DNA of 64,000 bases from Blastomyces gilchristii SLH14081 (Eukaryota > Ascomycota > Eurotiomycetes > Onygenales > Ajellomycetaceae). The notes under the pieces were generated by a model that was given only the letters and a program-made list of their open reading frames with translations, did not search any database and was not told where the DNA came from. The DNA lies in assembly GCF_000003855.2 (NCBI RefSeq), contig NW_003101672.1, forward strand, positions 246,351 through 310,350. The letters are read 5' to 3'. A program made the translations under genes and the position numbers. This document shows, piece by piece, positions 24,120 through 37,639 of the stretch; the first letter of the stretch is position 1, and each line of letters begins with the position of its first letter.

Positions 24120-25559
24120 ATCTTCAGAGATATCTATGAACTGAAAAGAAACTTTCTTAAGCTACAATCACTTAAGGCCACTTATTAAACCACAATCTAT
24201 AAAAGCTTTTACAAGTTTGTATTTGAAATTGACTCATAAGCCTGACTGTGTGATATAAAAGATGAAGAACCTGTTATCTATATAATGACAGACCTCTACT
24301 ACACTGAAGCCAAGAACTGACTGAATTATTTAGAGAATGAACACAAGAGATTCTGCTGATCTGTTCTCAAGATCTATCTAAAGAATAAGTTGAGAGACTC
24401 TGTAAGCTGAACAGAGAACATCTGTGCTATGATCATCAATATTAGAAAAAGAGGTGAGAAATCTGATAAAGACTACTCACAGCACTTTATAAAATTATGA
24501 TGTGAATTGAAATCTGTGAAAACAGAGTCCTGAAATAAGATCTGAATAATGATGTTTATAAAGAGACTGAATAAAGACATACAGAACAAGCTTATTGAGT
24601 AAGACTCTAAGTTCTTGACTCTGAAGAAACTGATGACTCTCATTCACTGCTTACAGATCACTGTGAGAGTCACAGATCTACAGAGAGTGAATCATTAACT
24701 GACTCTATAAGAGTTAGAACAACAGAGAACAGATTTGTTAGAAAAAGATAATAAGATATAGAGAGATTTGTATCTGACTGCTGAGTAGAGAGAGAGAGCT
24801 TCATAAGCTTCTATAAATAGAGTATATAACAGAGAGATTAAGAAAAAGAATCTCTACTTCATATATTCTAAATTAGAACATCTTTATACAAACTGTCTGA
24901 ATAAATTAAAATAGAAATTTGAAGAGTTGCAGACAGAGTCAGCAACAGCCTTCTTAAGAGTCTTGAAGCTGATATCTGAATCTGTTACTCTTTCAATGAA
25001 AATGCTTACTTACAGAGAGAGACTGTATCACAGTACTGCTATCTTACAAGTATGAAAACTATTGATGAACTCAGAATCTCAGGTCACTGTAATATCTCTA
25101 AAGCTCACAGAGTGAATGAGCTGAGTGATGAAAATTGAGAACCTGCTCTTATAATAAGTAGAACATGAGAACTCAGATCTGAGAGCTGAGAAACTCATGA
25201 GAGTCATCTTTGAATTGCAAGATCTCTTCAGAATCTGAAGAAGATTTATAAAAACTGTGATTATTACAGACATCACAGATAACATGTACTTAAGACTTAT
25301 ATAACTTTAAAGACACAATCTGCACATAGCTGTCTGTGAGTCAGGTTTATACTTTCAATCAGTGTTAATAGACTGACTCACAGAGATAGAATCAGTTAAT
25401 ACTATAGAGTTGATTAGAGAAGATAAGCTCATCTATATAATGACTTTACAAATGTCTGAGAATTTCACAGTTTTGAAAACTGAGCTTCAGATATCAGAGA
25501 AATACTGAGATCTTACAGAGATGATCAGCTTAGTAAAGATGACTGAGCTTTCTTCTCAT

Positions 25560-27995
25560 TATAAGAAAAATCTAATAATAGATTTAATAGAAGAATAGAA
25601 ACTCTTCTGAGAATTAATCTATAAGCTCTTTCATTATAAGACAGAGGTCTTACAGATCTATGTAAAGAAGAATCTGAAGAATAACTTCATCTAATCTTCA
25701 CAGATCTCTGTGAGAGCCTCTGTGATATTTATGAAGAAGAAGAATAAAGATCTCAGATTGTATGTAGACTACTGTAATCTGAACTTCAAGATAATAAAGA
25801 GTCACTATTCTCTGTCTCTGATTGAGAATGTGATCAACTGTCTCACAGAAGCTGTCATATTCATATAACTAAATATAATCAATGTATATACACAGCAGTG
25901 AATATAATTTGAAAATGAATGAAAGACTGTCTTTAGAACTGCACTGAGATTGTTTGAATATCTAGTAATATCTTTTGATTTGACTAATGTCTCTGTAACA
26001 TTTCAGTCTTTTATTAATAAAACACTTCATATATATCTGAATATCTTTGTGATAATATATCTGAATAATGTGATAATGTACTCTGTGAAGAAGAAAGAAC
26101 ACACTGAGTATATACAAAGTCTATTGAAGATCTTAGATGAGACAGAACTGTATATTAAGCTTATAAAGTACAACTTCAGTGTCTATCAGATTAATTTCCT
26201 AGAATATGTAATCACTGCAGATGATATTCAGATGAAATCTATATAAGTTAAGACTATTCTATTATAATCAGAGTTAACTAGTATTCATGCGATTCAGATC
26301 TTTCTAAGCTTTGTGAATTTCTATAGATGATTTATCTTTGTATTTATAAGAATCTTCTTAACTCTTACAGACATGCTGAAGAATGAAAATAAGAAGAAGT
26401 CATTCTATAAATAGAGAATGAAAAGATTATTAAGAAGAGAGAGCTGTAAGAACTTTCTTATCTCAGAAGCTTATAGAATCTTTGTAAGATTAAAATACAT
26501 ATTTATAGATACAGTAATACTGTTTCACTTTGATCTCTTACTCTTAATTAGATTAAAGACAGATATTTTCTTCTTTATAATTTCAGAAATAGTCTTATAA
26601 CTACAGTTAAATGAGAACTGAGTTTCAGTGATCTTTTTCTCATAAAAGATGCAATCTACAGAGATCAACTATAATATTCATGATCAGAAGCTTCTTATGA
26701 TAGTGAAATTCTTCTATTACTGATATCACTATCTTGAGAATCTTGTAATAGTGATTACTGTTAGAACTGATTATAACAGCTTATAATAGTTTACTTTAAT
26801 CAAGAAACTCTTATAATAGCAGATTTACTGAGCTCAGAGACTGAGTGAGTTCTGATTCAAGATAGAATATATTAAGAGAACTAAGAATTCAGTGAATAAA
26901 CTCTTTTACAGATCAGACTATGTTAAGAAGACCAGGATGACAGATATAGAGAGACTTGAGAAGATAGAAAAGCTTTATAAAATGCTTAAACTGAGTGTTA
27001 TAAAGAGATTGACTGAAGAGTTTTTCAATCTCTTATAAGAGAAGAGAGCAGAGAGAGAAAAGAAGTCTGTACAACTACTCTCTATAACACTGAGAGTTAA
27101 CACTCTGAGAATCTCTGTGAGAATTCTTGAAGAGAGTATCTATAATCTGAAGAATTTGTGAGCTTTGAGAAGTGCTGTGAAAGATCTGATGTAAGAGAAA
27201 ACAGAGTATAAGTCTTTATAAGATCTTCTATTCAGATTGTCTGAATCATAACTGATGAATGAATATACTTAATATATTTAGAAACTGCTCACAGCAGAGA
27301 TCAACTCTGCAGAAATAAAGAATTGAAGAGACTTAAATAATCTCTTATAAAGAGAGAACTGGATTTATATATCTATAAATGAGTTTCTATGTATAGAACT
27401 TATTAAAAGGTATTATAACTCTTCTCTAGTAAGTCATTTTATAGATACTAGAACTTATAAGTTACTTATAAGAAAATACTTCTGACTGAAGATATGAGAA
27501 CTTGTGAAGAAGATAGTAAATTCTTATACTGTTTATCAGAGTTTATAAGTAGTATAGTTCAGATTATATGAAGAACTTACTTCTCTACTTATTTTATAGA
27601 AATCTTGAGAATAGCTAGAAATGAACACTCTTATAAGTCTCTCTGAAAGTAAGAACATATATAATACCTGCTTTAACAGTGTGCTGATGATAGTGAATTA
27701 CTTTATCAAGATAACACACTTTATACTCATCTGTAAGAACTTGAAGTCAAAGAATTTAACTTATATCTTTATTCATGATATGATTCAGTTGTATGAATTG
27801 CTTATAAATATTATCTCAGATAGAGAATCAATCTTTACAGAGAAGTTCTGATCTGATCTGATAACTATACTGAAGATCTTGTGAGATCTAAGCACAGCTT
27901 TTTATTAACAGACAGATGATCAGACAGAACATCTGATAAGTATATTGAAACAGTATCTACAGTGCTTTATCAATTACAATCAGAATGACTGAATA
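25560..27995 (+). pseudogene. B1 pol remnant: RT, RNase H, integrase core
   Basis: Ty3/gypsy pol. RT pieces include VIFMKKKNKDLRLYVDY near 25720, and the open frame 25950-26246 (98 codons) with FDLTNVSVTFQSFIN and the catalytic box mutated to YLNN. RNase H follows to about 27000. The integrase core is visible in the open frame 27621-27851, with ISDRESIFTEKF carrying the second catalytic Asp. The reading frame is lost at the deletion near 28000, so the integrase C-terminus and chromodomain are missing in this copy. TGA and TAA stops are frequent. Confidence 0.85.
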
Positions 27996-27999
27996 TATT

Positions 28000-29710
28000 G
28001 ATTATCTTATTTATGAACTCTAGTCTATAAGATGATGAGTTTCTACTGAGATGAACAGTTTACAGTGTATACAAAGAAAAGAAGAAATCATACTCTTATT
28101 AAAGTTAAAAAATAAAGAAAATAAAAACAGAACTGTGAACATAATTTAGAGACTAATAAAGAAAAAATAAAGAAAATTGACACTTATATTCTTAATATCT
28201 GTAACACTTAATCTCTCTGTAACTATCAATTCCTCTCTTTAAAGAAGCAGAGAGTATTATATCTGTAGTACAGATAATTATTACATTTGATATGAAGATT
28301 ATCAGAAATACACAGACTTCAGAGAAGCTGAACATCAGAGTGTATACAGTTGCAGCAGAGTCTTGAAGACTGACTGTCTATATATGTGATCAGGTCAACT
28401 TCTGTTATAAATTCATGATATTTACATTTCCTTGATTACTCAGATTTTGCAGGTACCTGAGAACTCATCTTTCATTGATAATGAGATTGTGGAAATGCGC
28501 CGCGGTGTGAGGACCATTGATAGAGAACCTAGGCATATTTGTATATATCTGGTCAGAGATTGTGTGAGCAGAGAGGAGATGATCATAGGCTCATGAGACT
28601 GCAGAAGACACTGACAACATCAGAAGCTTTGTAAGAACTGTCAGCTAGAATCTGTAAGAAATTACTTACAGAGAGACTTACAGCAAAGAGCAGAACTACA
28701 CTGCTTGAAGCCAGGGACTGATCTGAGAAAGGCATGAGATTGACTGCTGACCTGATGATCAGGTGTGATGACAAGACTGAAAGAGATGAAGATACTATTA
28801 TAAGTGATAATATTCCTGCTTCATCAGCCAGTATAAAGTGATCAGAGAAGTCACAGAGACACTTATAAGAAGCTTAGTAGTGATCAGATATTGTTTACAA
28901 AGATATTAAAATTAAAAACATTTTTATTCTTGAAAAGTTCTTGAATTAATATACAGATATTGTCAGAAACACTCTCTCTCTATTATCTGAATAAAAACAC
29001 TTCACAGATAAATAAGAATACTCATAGTTTATAAGAATGAGAGCTATTACAGAAAAAGAAAAAAGAAGATAAGATTTCATAGACAGATCTGAGATATTTA
29101 TACTACTTTAGAGAGATTTGTTTACACTGTGAGTGATTTCATAGAATAGCTAGATTACTCTAGTAAATAAAGAGTGATTGTAAATTGCAGATCTAAATCT
29201 TTCTATATATCTATAAAGAATGATTGCAGACTATGAATATCTTGATTCTATAATTCTACAGAGTTAGTGAAAGAATGACAAATTCCTTACAATTCTATAG
29301 TATTAAAGAACAATGATGTATGAGAATAAGTGAAAGATTAACTCACAAATACTTCTCTTTGATAAGAGTGATCTCACAGAGAGTGATTCATCTGTAAGAT
29401 AAATCTGTGTGATGATCACATAAGAATCTTATAAAAATAATTGAGAGTCAATTGAAACTCTTCTGTATGAAAGATGTGAGATTTATCTATATAGTAGTCA
29501 GAGAAGAATCTGTAGATCACAAAGAATCTTACAGAATAAGAAACTGAGTGACAGACTCTTTTCTCTTCACAGTAATAAGGAATTTTTTCTCACTGAGGTT
29601 TTTTTATAGATATGAAGAGTTTTTAGTGAGTATCACTACAGTGCTAAGCTGATTCTATGAAGTCACTCAGTGAAAGGCTTCATGAATAAAGTCTTAGAGA
29701 GAAGAGAGTA
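28000..29710 (+). other. B1 3' extension between pol and 3' LTR; possible lost accessory ORF
   Basis: About 1.7 kb present in all B copies that reach this far (37640-39427 in B2; reverse in B3 and B4). Standard gypsy coding is finished before it. One frame (about 28411-28803) stays largely readable in both B1 and B2 if TGA is taken as mutated Trp. In B1 it includes NEIVEMRRGVRTIDREPRH, ICIYLVRDC and a CKNC pair. A second frame is also open under the same reading, so coding is unproven. A patch at 28494-28510 keeps GCGCCGCGG, rare for an element interior. From about 28900 to the LTR I see only AT-rich sequence with no recognisable function. Confidence 0.5.
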
Positions 29711-29968
29711 TGTAAGAAATCTCACTTCTCACAGATTCTTTATCTCTATTTCTATCTCTCACATAATTAATAGAGTTAGCAGCTCTTGACTATATATAAC
29801 TATATAGACTGAAGTTCACAAATACTATTCATAACTCAGCTTGAATGCTATTATACATTTGACTTCTACATTTTATCTTTCTACTGTGAATACTTCTAGT
29901 AGTTAGCAGTACATATCACATCAAGCTGCAAACACCTGAATAATCGCCTGCGAGTACTTATTCTTACA
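29711..29968 (+). repeat. B1 3' LTR (258 bp)
   Basis: Partner of 21845-22102. The inner edge reads AATCTCACTTCTCACAG (mutated), while the outer edge keeps AATCGCCTGCGAG. It is followed by the TCAGA duplication and the return to B3 sequence. Confidence 0.93.
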
Positions 29969-32434
29969 TCAGATCACATCACAGATAAAGATATAAGTTA
30001 AATTCTTTAACTTTAAGTTTTTATAAGTGAGTATAAAGTATGCTATCTTGATTAAGTAATCTACTATTATCAGCACACTGACAAAGCAGACATTATATAT
30101 ATTCTTACTTTTAGAGAGACTTATAAGAGTGTTTATTTCTAACTATTTTCAAAATTCTTATAAAATAAATGAAGAAGTAAGTTCTATATGTAATCTAAAT
30201 CATACTATTTGTAAATTCTGATAAATAGTATAAGAATTCACTATCTTCTTCATAAGAACTTGTATCTTCAGTTAGAAGTATTTTCTTATAAATAATTTAT
30301 GAGTTCTAGTGTCTGTAAAATGGCCTGTTAGAGAAGAGTTATAATATCTTTTAATATGTTCTATACATAGAAATTTACTTATAGATATATAAATTCAGCT
30401 CTCTCTTTATAAAAGGTTATTTAAGTCTTTTCAATTCTTTATTTCTGTAGAGTTAATCTCTGCTGTGAGTAGTTTTTAAGTATACTGAGTATATTTATTA
30501 TTTAATTACAGTTCTGACAATTTGAATAGAAGATTTTATTAAAACTTATACTCTGTTTTCTCTTATATCAGATCTTTCATAGTGCTTCTTAAAGTTTATA
30601 AACTCTTCAGATTATAGATACTCTCTCTGAGAATCTTTATAAAGATTCTCAGAGTGTTGACTCTCAGTATTATAGAGAGTAATTATACAGACTTTTTTTC
30701 TCTCTCTCTTCTCTTCTCTTATAGAGAATTAAGAGACTCTTTAGTTAATCTCTTTATAATACTTAGTTTAAAGATTTTATAAAGCTTTTGTATCTTCTCT
30801 AGTCACTTTATATCTGTCATTCTGATCTTCTTAATATAGTCAGATTTATAAGAGAGTCTGTCTACTGAGTTCTTTATTTTCTTAAAATACTCTATCTTAA
30901 ACTGAAACTCACTCAGTTTCTGAGATCAGTGACTCTATTACTATAAGAGTTTCTTAATTAAAGTAAACTGTTATAAGCTATTATAATCACTTCTAATAGT
31001 AATTACTGTTATAAGATTCTTAAAATAGTAATATTAATGATAAAAGAATTTCACTATTATAAGAAGTTTCTAATTATAAATATTATAGTTGATCTCTGCA
31101 GATTGTATCTTTCATGAGAAAAAGATCACTGAAATTCACTTCTTATTTAACTATAGTTATAAAACTATTTCTGAAATTGTAAAGAGAAAGATATCTGTCT
31201 TTAATTTAATTAAGAGTAAGACATTAAAATAGAACAGTATCACTATGTCTGTAAATATCTATTTCAATATTATAAAGTTTCTGTAAGCTTTCAAGATAAG
31301 AAAGTTCTTACAACACTCTCTTTTTAATAATCTTTTCATTCTTTATCTATAAAATGACTTCTTCTTATTTTTACTCTTCAGCATGTCTGTAAGAGTTAAG
31401 AAAATTCTTATAACTATAAGAATAAATCATCTATAGAAATTCACAAAGCTCAGAAAGATCTGAATCTTATAAATACTAGTTAACTTCAGTTATAATAGAA
31501 CAGTCTCAATTTATAAAGTTTTCATATGAATATTATCTATGATAATTATATATTCTAAAGAATTAATTCAACAAACATAGAAGTTATACCTTATAAGCTT
31601 AATATACAGTTCTGTCTTATTCAACATCTTTAATATAGTATATATATACTCAGTGTGTTCTTTCTTCTTCACAGAGTACATTATCACATTATTCAGATAT
31701 ATTAGTATAAAGATATTCAGATATATATAAAGTGGTTTATTAATAAAAGACTGAAATGCTATGAAGATATTAGTCAAATCAAAAGACATTACTAAATATT
31801 CAAATAATCTCATTGTAATTCTAAAGAAAGTCTTTCATTTATCTTTAAACTATATTCAGAAGCTGTATATTTACATTGATTATATTCAGTTGTATAAATA
31901 TAACAGCTTCTGTAAGATAATTGATTATATTTTTAATCAGAGAGAGAAAGTAGTGACTCTTTATATTCTTAAAGTTCAGATTATAGTAGTTTATATATAA
32001 TTTAAGATCTTTATTCTTCTTCTTTATAAATATCATAAAGACTTCTGTGAAGATCTGTAAAGATTAAATAAAGTTATTCTTTAAATTCTTCTTTATATAA
32101 ATCTGTAAGACTTCTGTCTCATAATAAGAGAGCTTATAGATTAATTCTTAGAAGAGTTTCTATTCTTCTATTAAATCTATTATCAGATTCTTCTTATAGT
32201 GAGATGAAAGCTCAGCTGTCTTAGCTAAACTGAATATCTCTATAAGATCTTATTATTTCTCTAATATCTGAAACTTAGTTTTTATAACTGTAAAGTTCTC
32301 AGATATCTGTAAAGTTATTATATAGATAAACTTATCTTCTCTAATTAACTCTACTATATCAACTAATTCTACCTCTGTAAGTAAGTCTGCTAATACTGAT
32401 TGAAAGTATAAATCTGACTTATAATCAGCTATGT
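29969..32434 (-). mobile_element. Element B3, segment 3: integrase, RNase H, RT
   Basis: Minus-strand B3 between the B1 and B2 insertions, starting with the TCAGA duplication. It covers integrase (right-to-left from about 30500), RNase H and RT. An open minus-strand frame at 31568-31813 reads RT sequence FEYLVMSFDLTNIF with the catalytic box as YLNN; an adjacent frame at 31845-32036 is the upstream RT part. The final frame (32253-32486) only appears open because it runs into the B2 LTR. TATGT at 32430-32434 is the target duplication of B2. Confidence 0.9.
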
Positions 32435-32692
32435 TGTAAGAAATCCCGCTTCTCACGAATTCTTTACCTCTATTTCTATCTCTCATGTAACTAATAGAGT
32501 TAGCGGCTCTTGACTACACACAACTATATAGACTGAAGTTCATAAATACTATTTATAACTCAGCTTGAATGCTATTATATATTTAATCTCTATATTTTAT
32601 CTTTCTACTGTGAATACTTCTAGTAGTTAACAGCACATATTATATCAAGATGTAAATATTTAAATATTCATCTGTGAGTACTTATTCTTACA
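32435..32692 (+). repeat. B2 5' LTR (258 bp)
   Basis: The outer edge keeps AAATCCCGCTTCTCACGAA and TTAGCGGCTC; the inner edge (ATTCATCTGTGAGTAC) has lost the CpGs present at outer ends. Ends TGTAAG...CTTACA. Confidence 0.93.
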
Positions 32693-35600
32693 TTTCAAGC
32701 TCTGTTACTCAGCAACTGTCTATTATAACTGAAAGAAGTAGAAACTTATATACTTTAATCTCTACAAACTCTACTGCAGACACTCAGAAGCAGTTATCTA
32801 AATTATGAATAATCTCTATAAAAGAAGTTCTAGAGAACTTATTAATTACTTATAGAATATTATTCTCTATATCTGTGACAGAGAAACTCTTTGAATTCAT
32901 AAATAAATTAATCTCAGTGAAGAACATTCTTGAGTATCTTTCACAGAATCAAGCTATTTTTCTATAAGAAATGCTTACTATCTGTAGACACTCTTAAACT
33001 GAGTCTTTAGACACAATCTTCAGAGACATCTGTAAACTGAAAAGAAACTTTCTTAAGCTGTAATTACTTAAGATTAACTACTGAATTACAATCTATAAAA
33101 GCTTTTATAAGTTTGTATTTGAAATTAACTCATAAGTCTGACTATATAATATAAAAGATGAAGAAGCTATTATCTATATAATAACAGATCTCTACTACAC
33201 TGAAGTTAAGAACTGACTGAATTATTTAAGAAATAATTATAAGAGATTCTACTGATCTGTTCTCAAGATCTATCTAAAGAATAAGATAAGAGACTTTATA
33301 AGTCAGACAGAGAATATCTGAGCTATAATTATTGATATGAGAAAAAGAGATGAGAAATCTGATAAAGACTACTTACAGTACTTTATAAAATTATAATATG
33401 AAGTAAGATCTGTGAAAACAGAGTTTTGAAACAAGATCTGAATAATGATATTTATAAAGAGACTGAATAAAGATATATAGAATAAGTTTATTAAGTAAGA
33501 CTCTAAGATCTTGACTCTGAAGAAACTAATAACTTTTATTTTTTACTTACAGATCACTGTAAGAGCTACAGATCTATAAAGAGTGAATCACTAATTAGCT
33601 CTATAAGAGTCAGAATAACAGAGCACAGATTTATCTGAGAAAGATAATAAGATATAGAGAGATTTATATCTGACTAGTGAGTAGAAAGAGAGACCTTTAT
33701 AAGCTTCTATAAATAGAGTATATAATAGAGAGATTAAGAAAAAGAGTCTCTGCTTTATCTATTCTAAACTAGAATATCTCTGTATAAACTGTCTGAATGA
33801 ATTAAAATAGAAATTTAAGAAGTTATAGACAGAGTCAGTAACAGTCTTCTTAAGAGTTTTAAAGCTGATATCTGAATCTGTTGCTTTCTCAATGAAAATA
33901 TATACTTATAAGAAGAGACTGTGCTGCAGTACTACTACTCTGTAAGTATAAAAAGAATTAATACACTCAGAATCTCAGGTTACTGTAGTGTCTCTAAAGC
34001 TTACAGAGTGAATAAGCTAAGTGATGAAAACTTAAAATCTGCTCTTATAATAAGTAGAGTATGAGAACTTAGATCTGAGACCTGAGAGACTTATAAGAGT
34101 TATCTTTGAAGTACAAGATCTCTCTGAAATCTGAGAAAGATTTACAGAAACTGTGATTATTGTAGATATTACAGATAATATATACTTGAAACTTATACAA
34201 CTTTAAAAACATAATCTGTACATAGCTGTCTATGAGTCAGATTTATACTTTCAATTAATATTAACAGACTTACTTATGAAGATAGAATCAGTTAATACTA
34301 CAGAGTTAATTAGAAAAGACAAGCTTATCTATATAATAACTTTATAAATATCTGAGAACTTTGCAGTTATGAAAACTGAGCTTCAGATATTAAAGAAATA
34401 CTGAGATCTTATAGAGATATTCAGCTCAGTAAAGATAGCTAAGCTTTTATCTCACTATATAAAGAATCTGATAATAGATTTAATAGAAGAATAGAAACTC
34501 TTCTGAGAATTAATCTATAATCTGTTTTATCATAAGACAGAGATCTTACAGACTTATATAAAGAAGAATTTAAAGAATAACATTATCTAATCTTTATAAA
34601 TCTCTGTAAGAGCCTCTGTGATATTTGTAAAGAAGAAGAATACAGATCTCAGATTGTATATAGACTATTATAATCTGAACTTTAAGATAATAAAGAGTCA
34701 CTATTCTCTCTCTCTGATTAAGAATGTAATTAACTGTTTTATAGAAGCTATTATATTCACAAAACTGAATGTGATTAATATATATATATAACTATGAATA
34801 CAGTCTGAAAATGAATGAAAGACTGTCTTTAAAACTGTACTGAGATTATTTAAATATCTAGTAGTGTCTTTTGATTTGACTAATATCTCTGTAATATTTC
34901 AGTTTTTTATTAATAAAATACTTTATGTATATCTGAATGTTTTTATAATAATATATCTGAATAATATGATAATATACTTTATAAAGAAGAAAGAACATAC
35001 TGAGTATATATAAACTATATTAAATATCTTAGATGAGATAGAACTATATATTAAGCTTATAAAGTATAACTTCAGTATCTATTGAATTAATTTTCTAGAA
35101 TATGTAATCACTGTAGATAATATTCAGATAAAATCTTTGTAAATTAAGACTATTCTATTATAACTGAAGTTAAGTAGTATTCATAAGATTCAGATTTTTC
35201 TGAGCTTTGTAAATTTCTATAGATAATTTATCTTTGTATTTATAAGAATCTTCTTAACTCTTACAGATATGCTAAAGAATGAAAATAAGAAGAAGTTATT
35301 CTATAAATAAAGAATGAAAAGATTATTGAGAAGAAAGAGCTGTAAGTACTTTCTTATCTCAGAAGCTTATAGAGTCTTTATAAGATTGAAACAGATATTT
35401 TATAAATATAGTAATACTGTTTCACTTTAATCTCTTACTCTTAATCAGATTAAAGACAGATGTCTTCTTCTTTATAATTTTAGAAATAGTCTTATAACTA
35501 TAGTTAAATAAGAACTGAGTTTCAGTGATCTTTTACTCATAGAAGATATAACTTATGAAGATAAATTATAACATTTATAATCAGAAGCTTCTTATAATAG

Positions 35601-37600
35601 TGAAATTCTTTCATTACTAATATTACTACTTTAAGAGTCTTATAACAGTAATTACTATTAGAACTGATTATAATAGCTTACAATAGTTTACTTTAATCAA
35701 GAAACTCTTGCAGTAGTAGATATACTGAACTCAGAGACTGAGTAAGTTCTGATTCAAGAGAGAGTATATTAAGAGAACTAAGAACTCAGTAGATGAACTC
35801 TCTTACAGATCTGACTATGTTAAGAAGACCAGAATAACAGATACAGAGATACTAGAGAAGATAGAAAAGCTTTATAAAATGCTTAAACTGAGTATTATAA
35901 AGAGATTGACTGAAGAGTCTCTTAATTTTCTATAAGAGAAGAGAGAAAAGAGAGAGAAGAAGGCTGTACAACTACTCTTTATAACACTGAGAGTTAACAC
36001 TCTGAGAATCTCTGTAAGAATTCTTGAAGAGAGTATCTATAATCTGAAGAGTTTATAAGCTTTGAGAAGTACTGTAGAAGATCTGATATAAGAAGAAACA
36101 GAGTAGATATCTTTATAAAATCTTCTATTCAAATTGTCTGAACTGTAACTAAAGAATAAATATACTCAGTATATTTAGAAACTGCTTACAGTAGAGATTT
36201 ACTCTGCAGAAATAAAGAATTAAAGAGATTTAAATAATCTCTTATAAAGAGAGAACTGAATTTATACATCTATAAATAAGTTTCTATGTATAGAACTTAT
36301 TAAAAGATATTATAATAATTCTCTAGCAGATCATTTTACAGATACTAGAACTTATAAGTTACTTATAAGAAAATACTTCTAACTAAAGATATAAGAACTT
36401 GTGAAGAAGATAGTGAATTCTTATACTATTTATTAGAATTCACAGATAGTATAGTTCAGATTATATAAAGAACTTACTTCTCTATTTATTCAGAGAAAAT
36501 CTTAGAAATAGCTAGAAATAAACACTCTTATAAGTCTCTCTGAAAGTAAGAATATATATAATATCTACTTTGACAGTGTGCTGATAATAGTAGATTACTT
36601 TATTAAGATAACACACTTTATACTCATCTATAAGAACTTAAAGTCAAAAAATTTAACTTATATCTTTATTTGCAATGTGATTCAGTTACATGAATTATCT
36701 ATGAATATTATCTCAGATAGAGAATTATTCTTTATAAGAGAGATCTGATCTGATCTGATGATTATACTGAAGATTTCATGAGATCTAAGCACAGCTTTTC
36801 ATTAGCAGACAGATAATCAGATAGAATATCTGATAAGTATATTAAAATAATTTCTGTAGTACTTTGTCAATTACAATTAGAATAACTGAGTGTATTAATT
36901 ATCACCTATAAAGTGTATATATAATAACTCAAAGCATGTCAGTACAGATAAAATCTTCTTTAAAGTACTCACTAAAACTTATCTGCAGATAATCTTAATA
37001 AATCTGTAAAAGTATACTATAGAGTGTGACAATATCTGTAAACAGATTTAAGAGAATTTAGAATATCTGAGAGAAAGTCTATAAATTCTTAAGAAAGACT
37101 CAAGAGTATCAGAAGAAATACTATAACTTTAAGTATATTATAAAGAGTTTCAAGAAAGATAATAGAGTCTGACTGAGTTTAAAAAATATTATCATATAAA
37201 GATCTAGTAAGAAGCTGAATCTCTTACAGACAGAGTCTTATAAGATTATAAAGAAAGTTAGTTTATAGTTCTACAGAGTAAAACTATTATCTGAGTTATA
37301 GATATATAATATTTTTTATATCTCTTTACTCTGTGAATATAAGAAATTCTCAGAAGAGAACTCTGTGACTCATCACTCTATTCATAAAGTATTAAAGAGT
37401 GAAAGAGAATATCAGATCAAAGAAATTATTGACTCAGAGAAGTGAGATCATAAGCTCTGATTCAAGATTCAATGATAAGAGTATTCTGATAAGATTAATA
37501 AGTTCACTTGAGAATTATCTGAGCAGATAAGACATCTGTAAAAGCTGAGACAAGACTTTTATACTATAATTTCTGATAAGTCAGAATAATATAATCTTTA
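32693..37600 (+). pseudogene. B2 gag-pol remnant with C-terminal chromodomain
   Basis: Broken polyprotein. Gag-like sequence runs to about 34450. RT lies around 34490-35330, with the catalytic box as YLNN near 34953. RNase H follows to about 35900 and integrase to about 37100. The C-terminus at about 37400-37545 is a chromodomain: EYQIKEIIDSEK, then KL and a TGA-for-Trp in the FKI-Q segment, then NKFT and a TGA at the conserved Trp position before ELSEQI. Chromodomain gypsy elements use this module to direct integration to particular chromatin. Stops occur every few dozen codons and no long ORF remains. Confidence 0.83.
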
Positions 37601-37639
37601 CTAAGAATTTAATTATGACAATGATATTAATACTATTAT

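Larger units (their letters stand above)
22103..25560 (+). pseudogene. B1 gag remnant (split by LINE L2)
   Basis: Region between the 5' LTR and the RT. It is interrupted at 22440 by L2 and resumes after the right 14-bp duplication, at 24134. It reads as charged, helical Gag-like protein in short pieces separated by TGA and TAA. A protease motif could not be identified with confidence; it would be expected between about 25000 and 25500. Small minus-strand frames here are antisense. Confidence 0.55.
21845..29968 (+). mobile_element. Element B1, family B gypsy with internal deletion and LINE L2 insertion
   Basis: Plus-strand family B element with 258-bp LTRs and TSD TCAGA on both sides, inserted into B3. 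Without the nested LINE it is about 6.43 kb, roughly 0.8 kb shorter than B2. Most of the difference is a deletion near 28000, where B2 has sequence from about 36910 to 37640 (integrase C-terminus and chromodomain). It keeps gag, RT, RNase H and the integrase core as broken frames. It is the less mutated of the two plus-strand copies inside B3, with more CA and TG left than B2. Confidence 0.93.
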
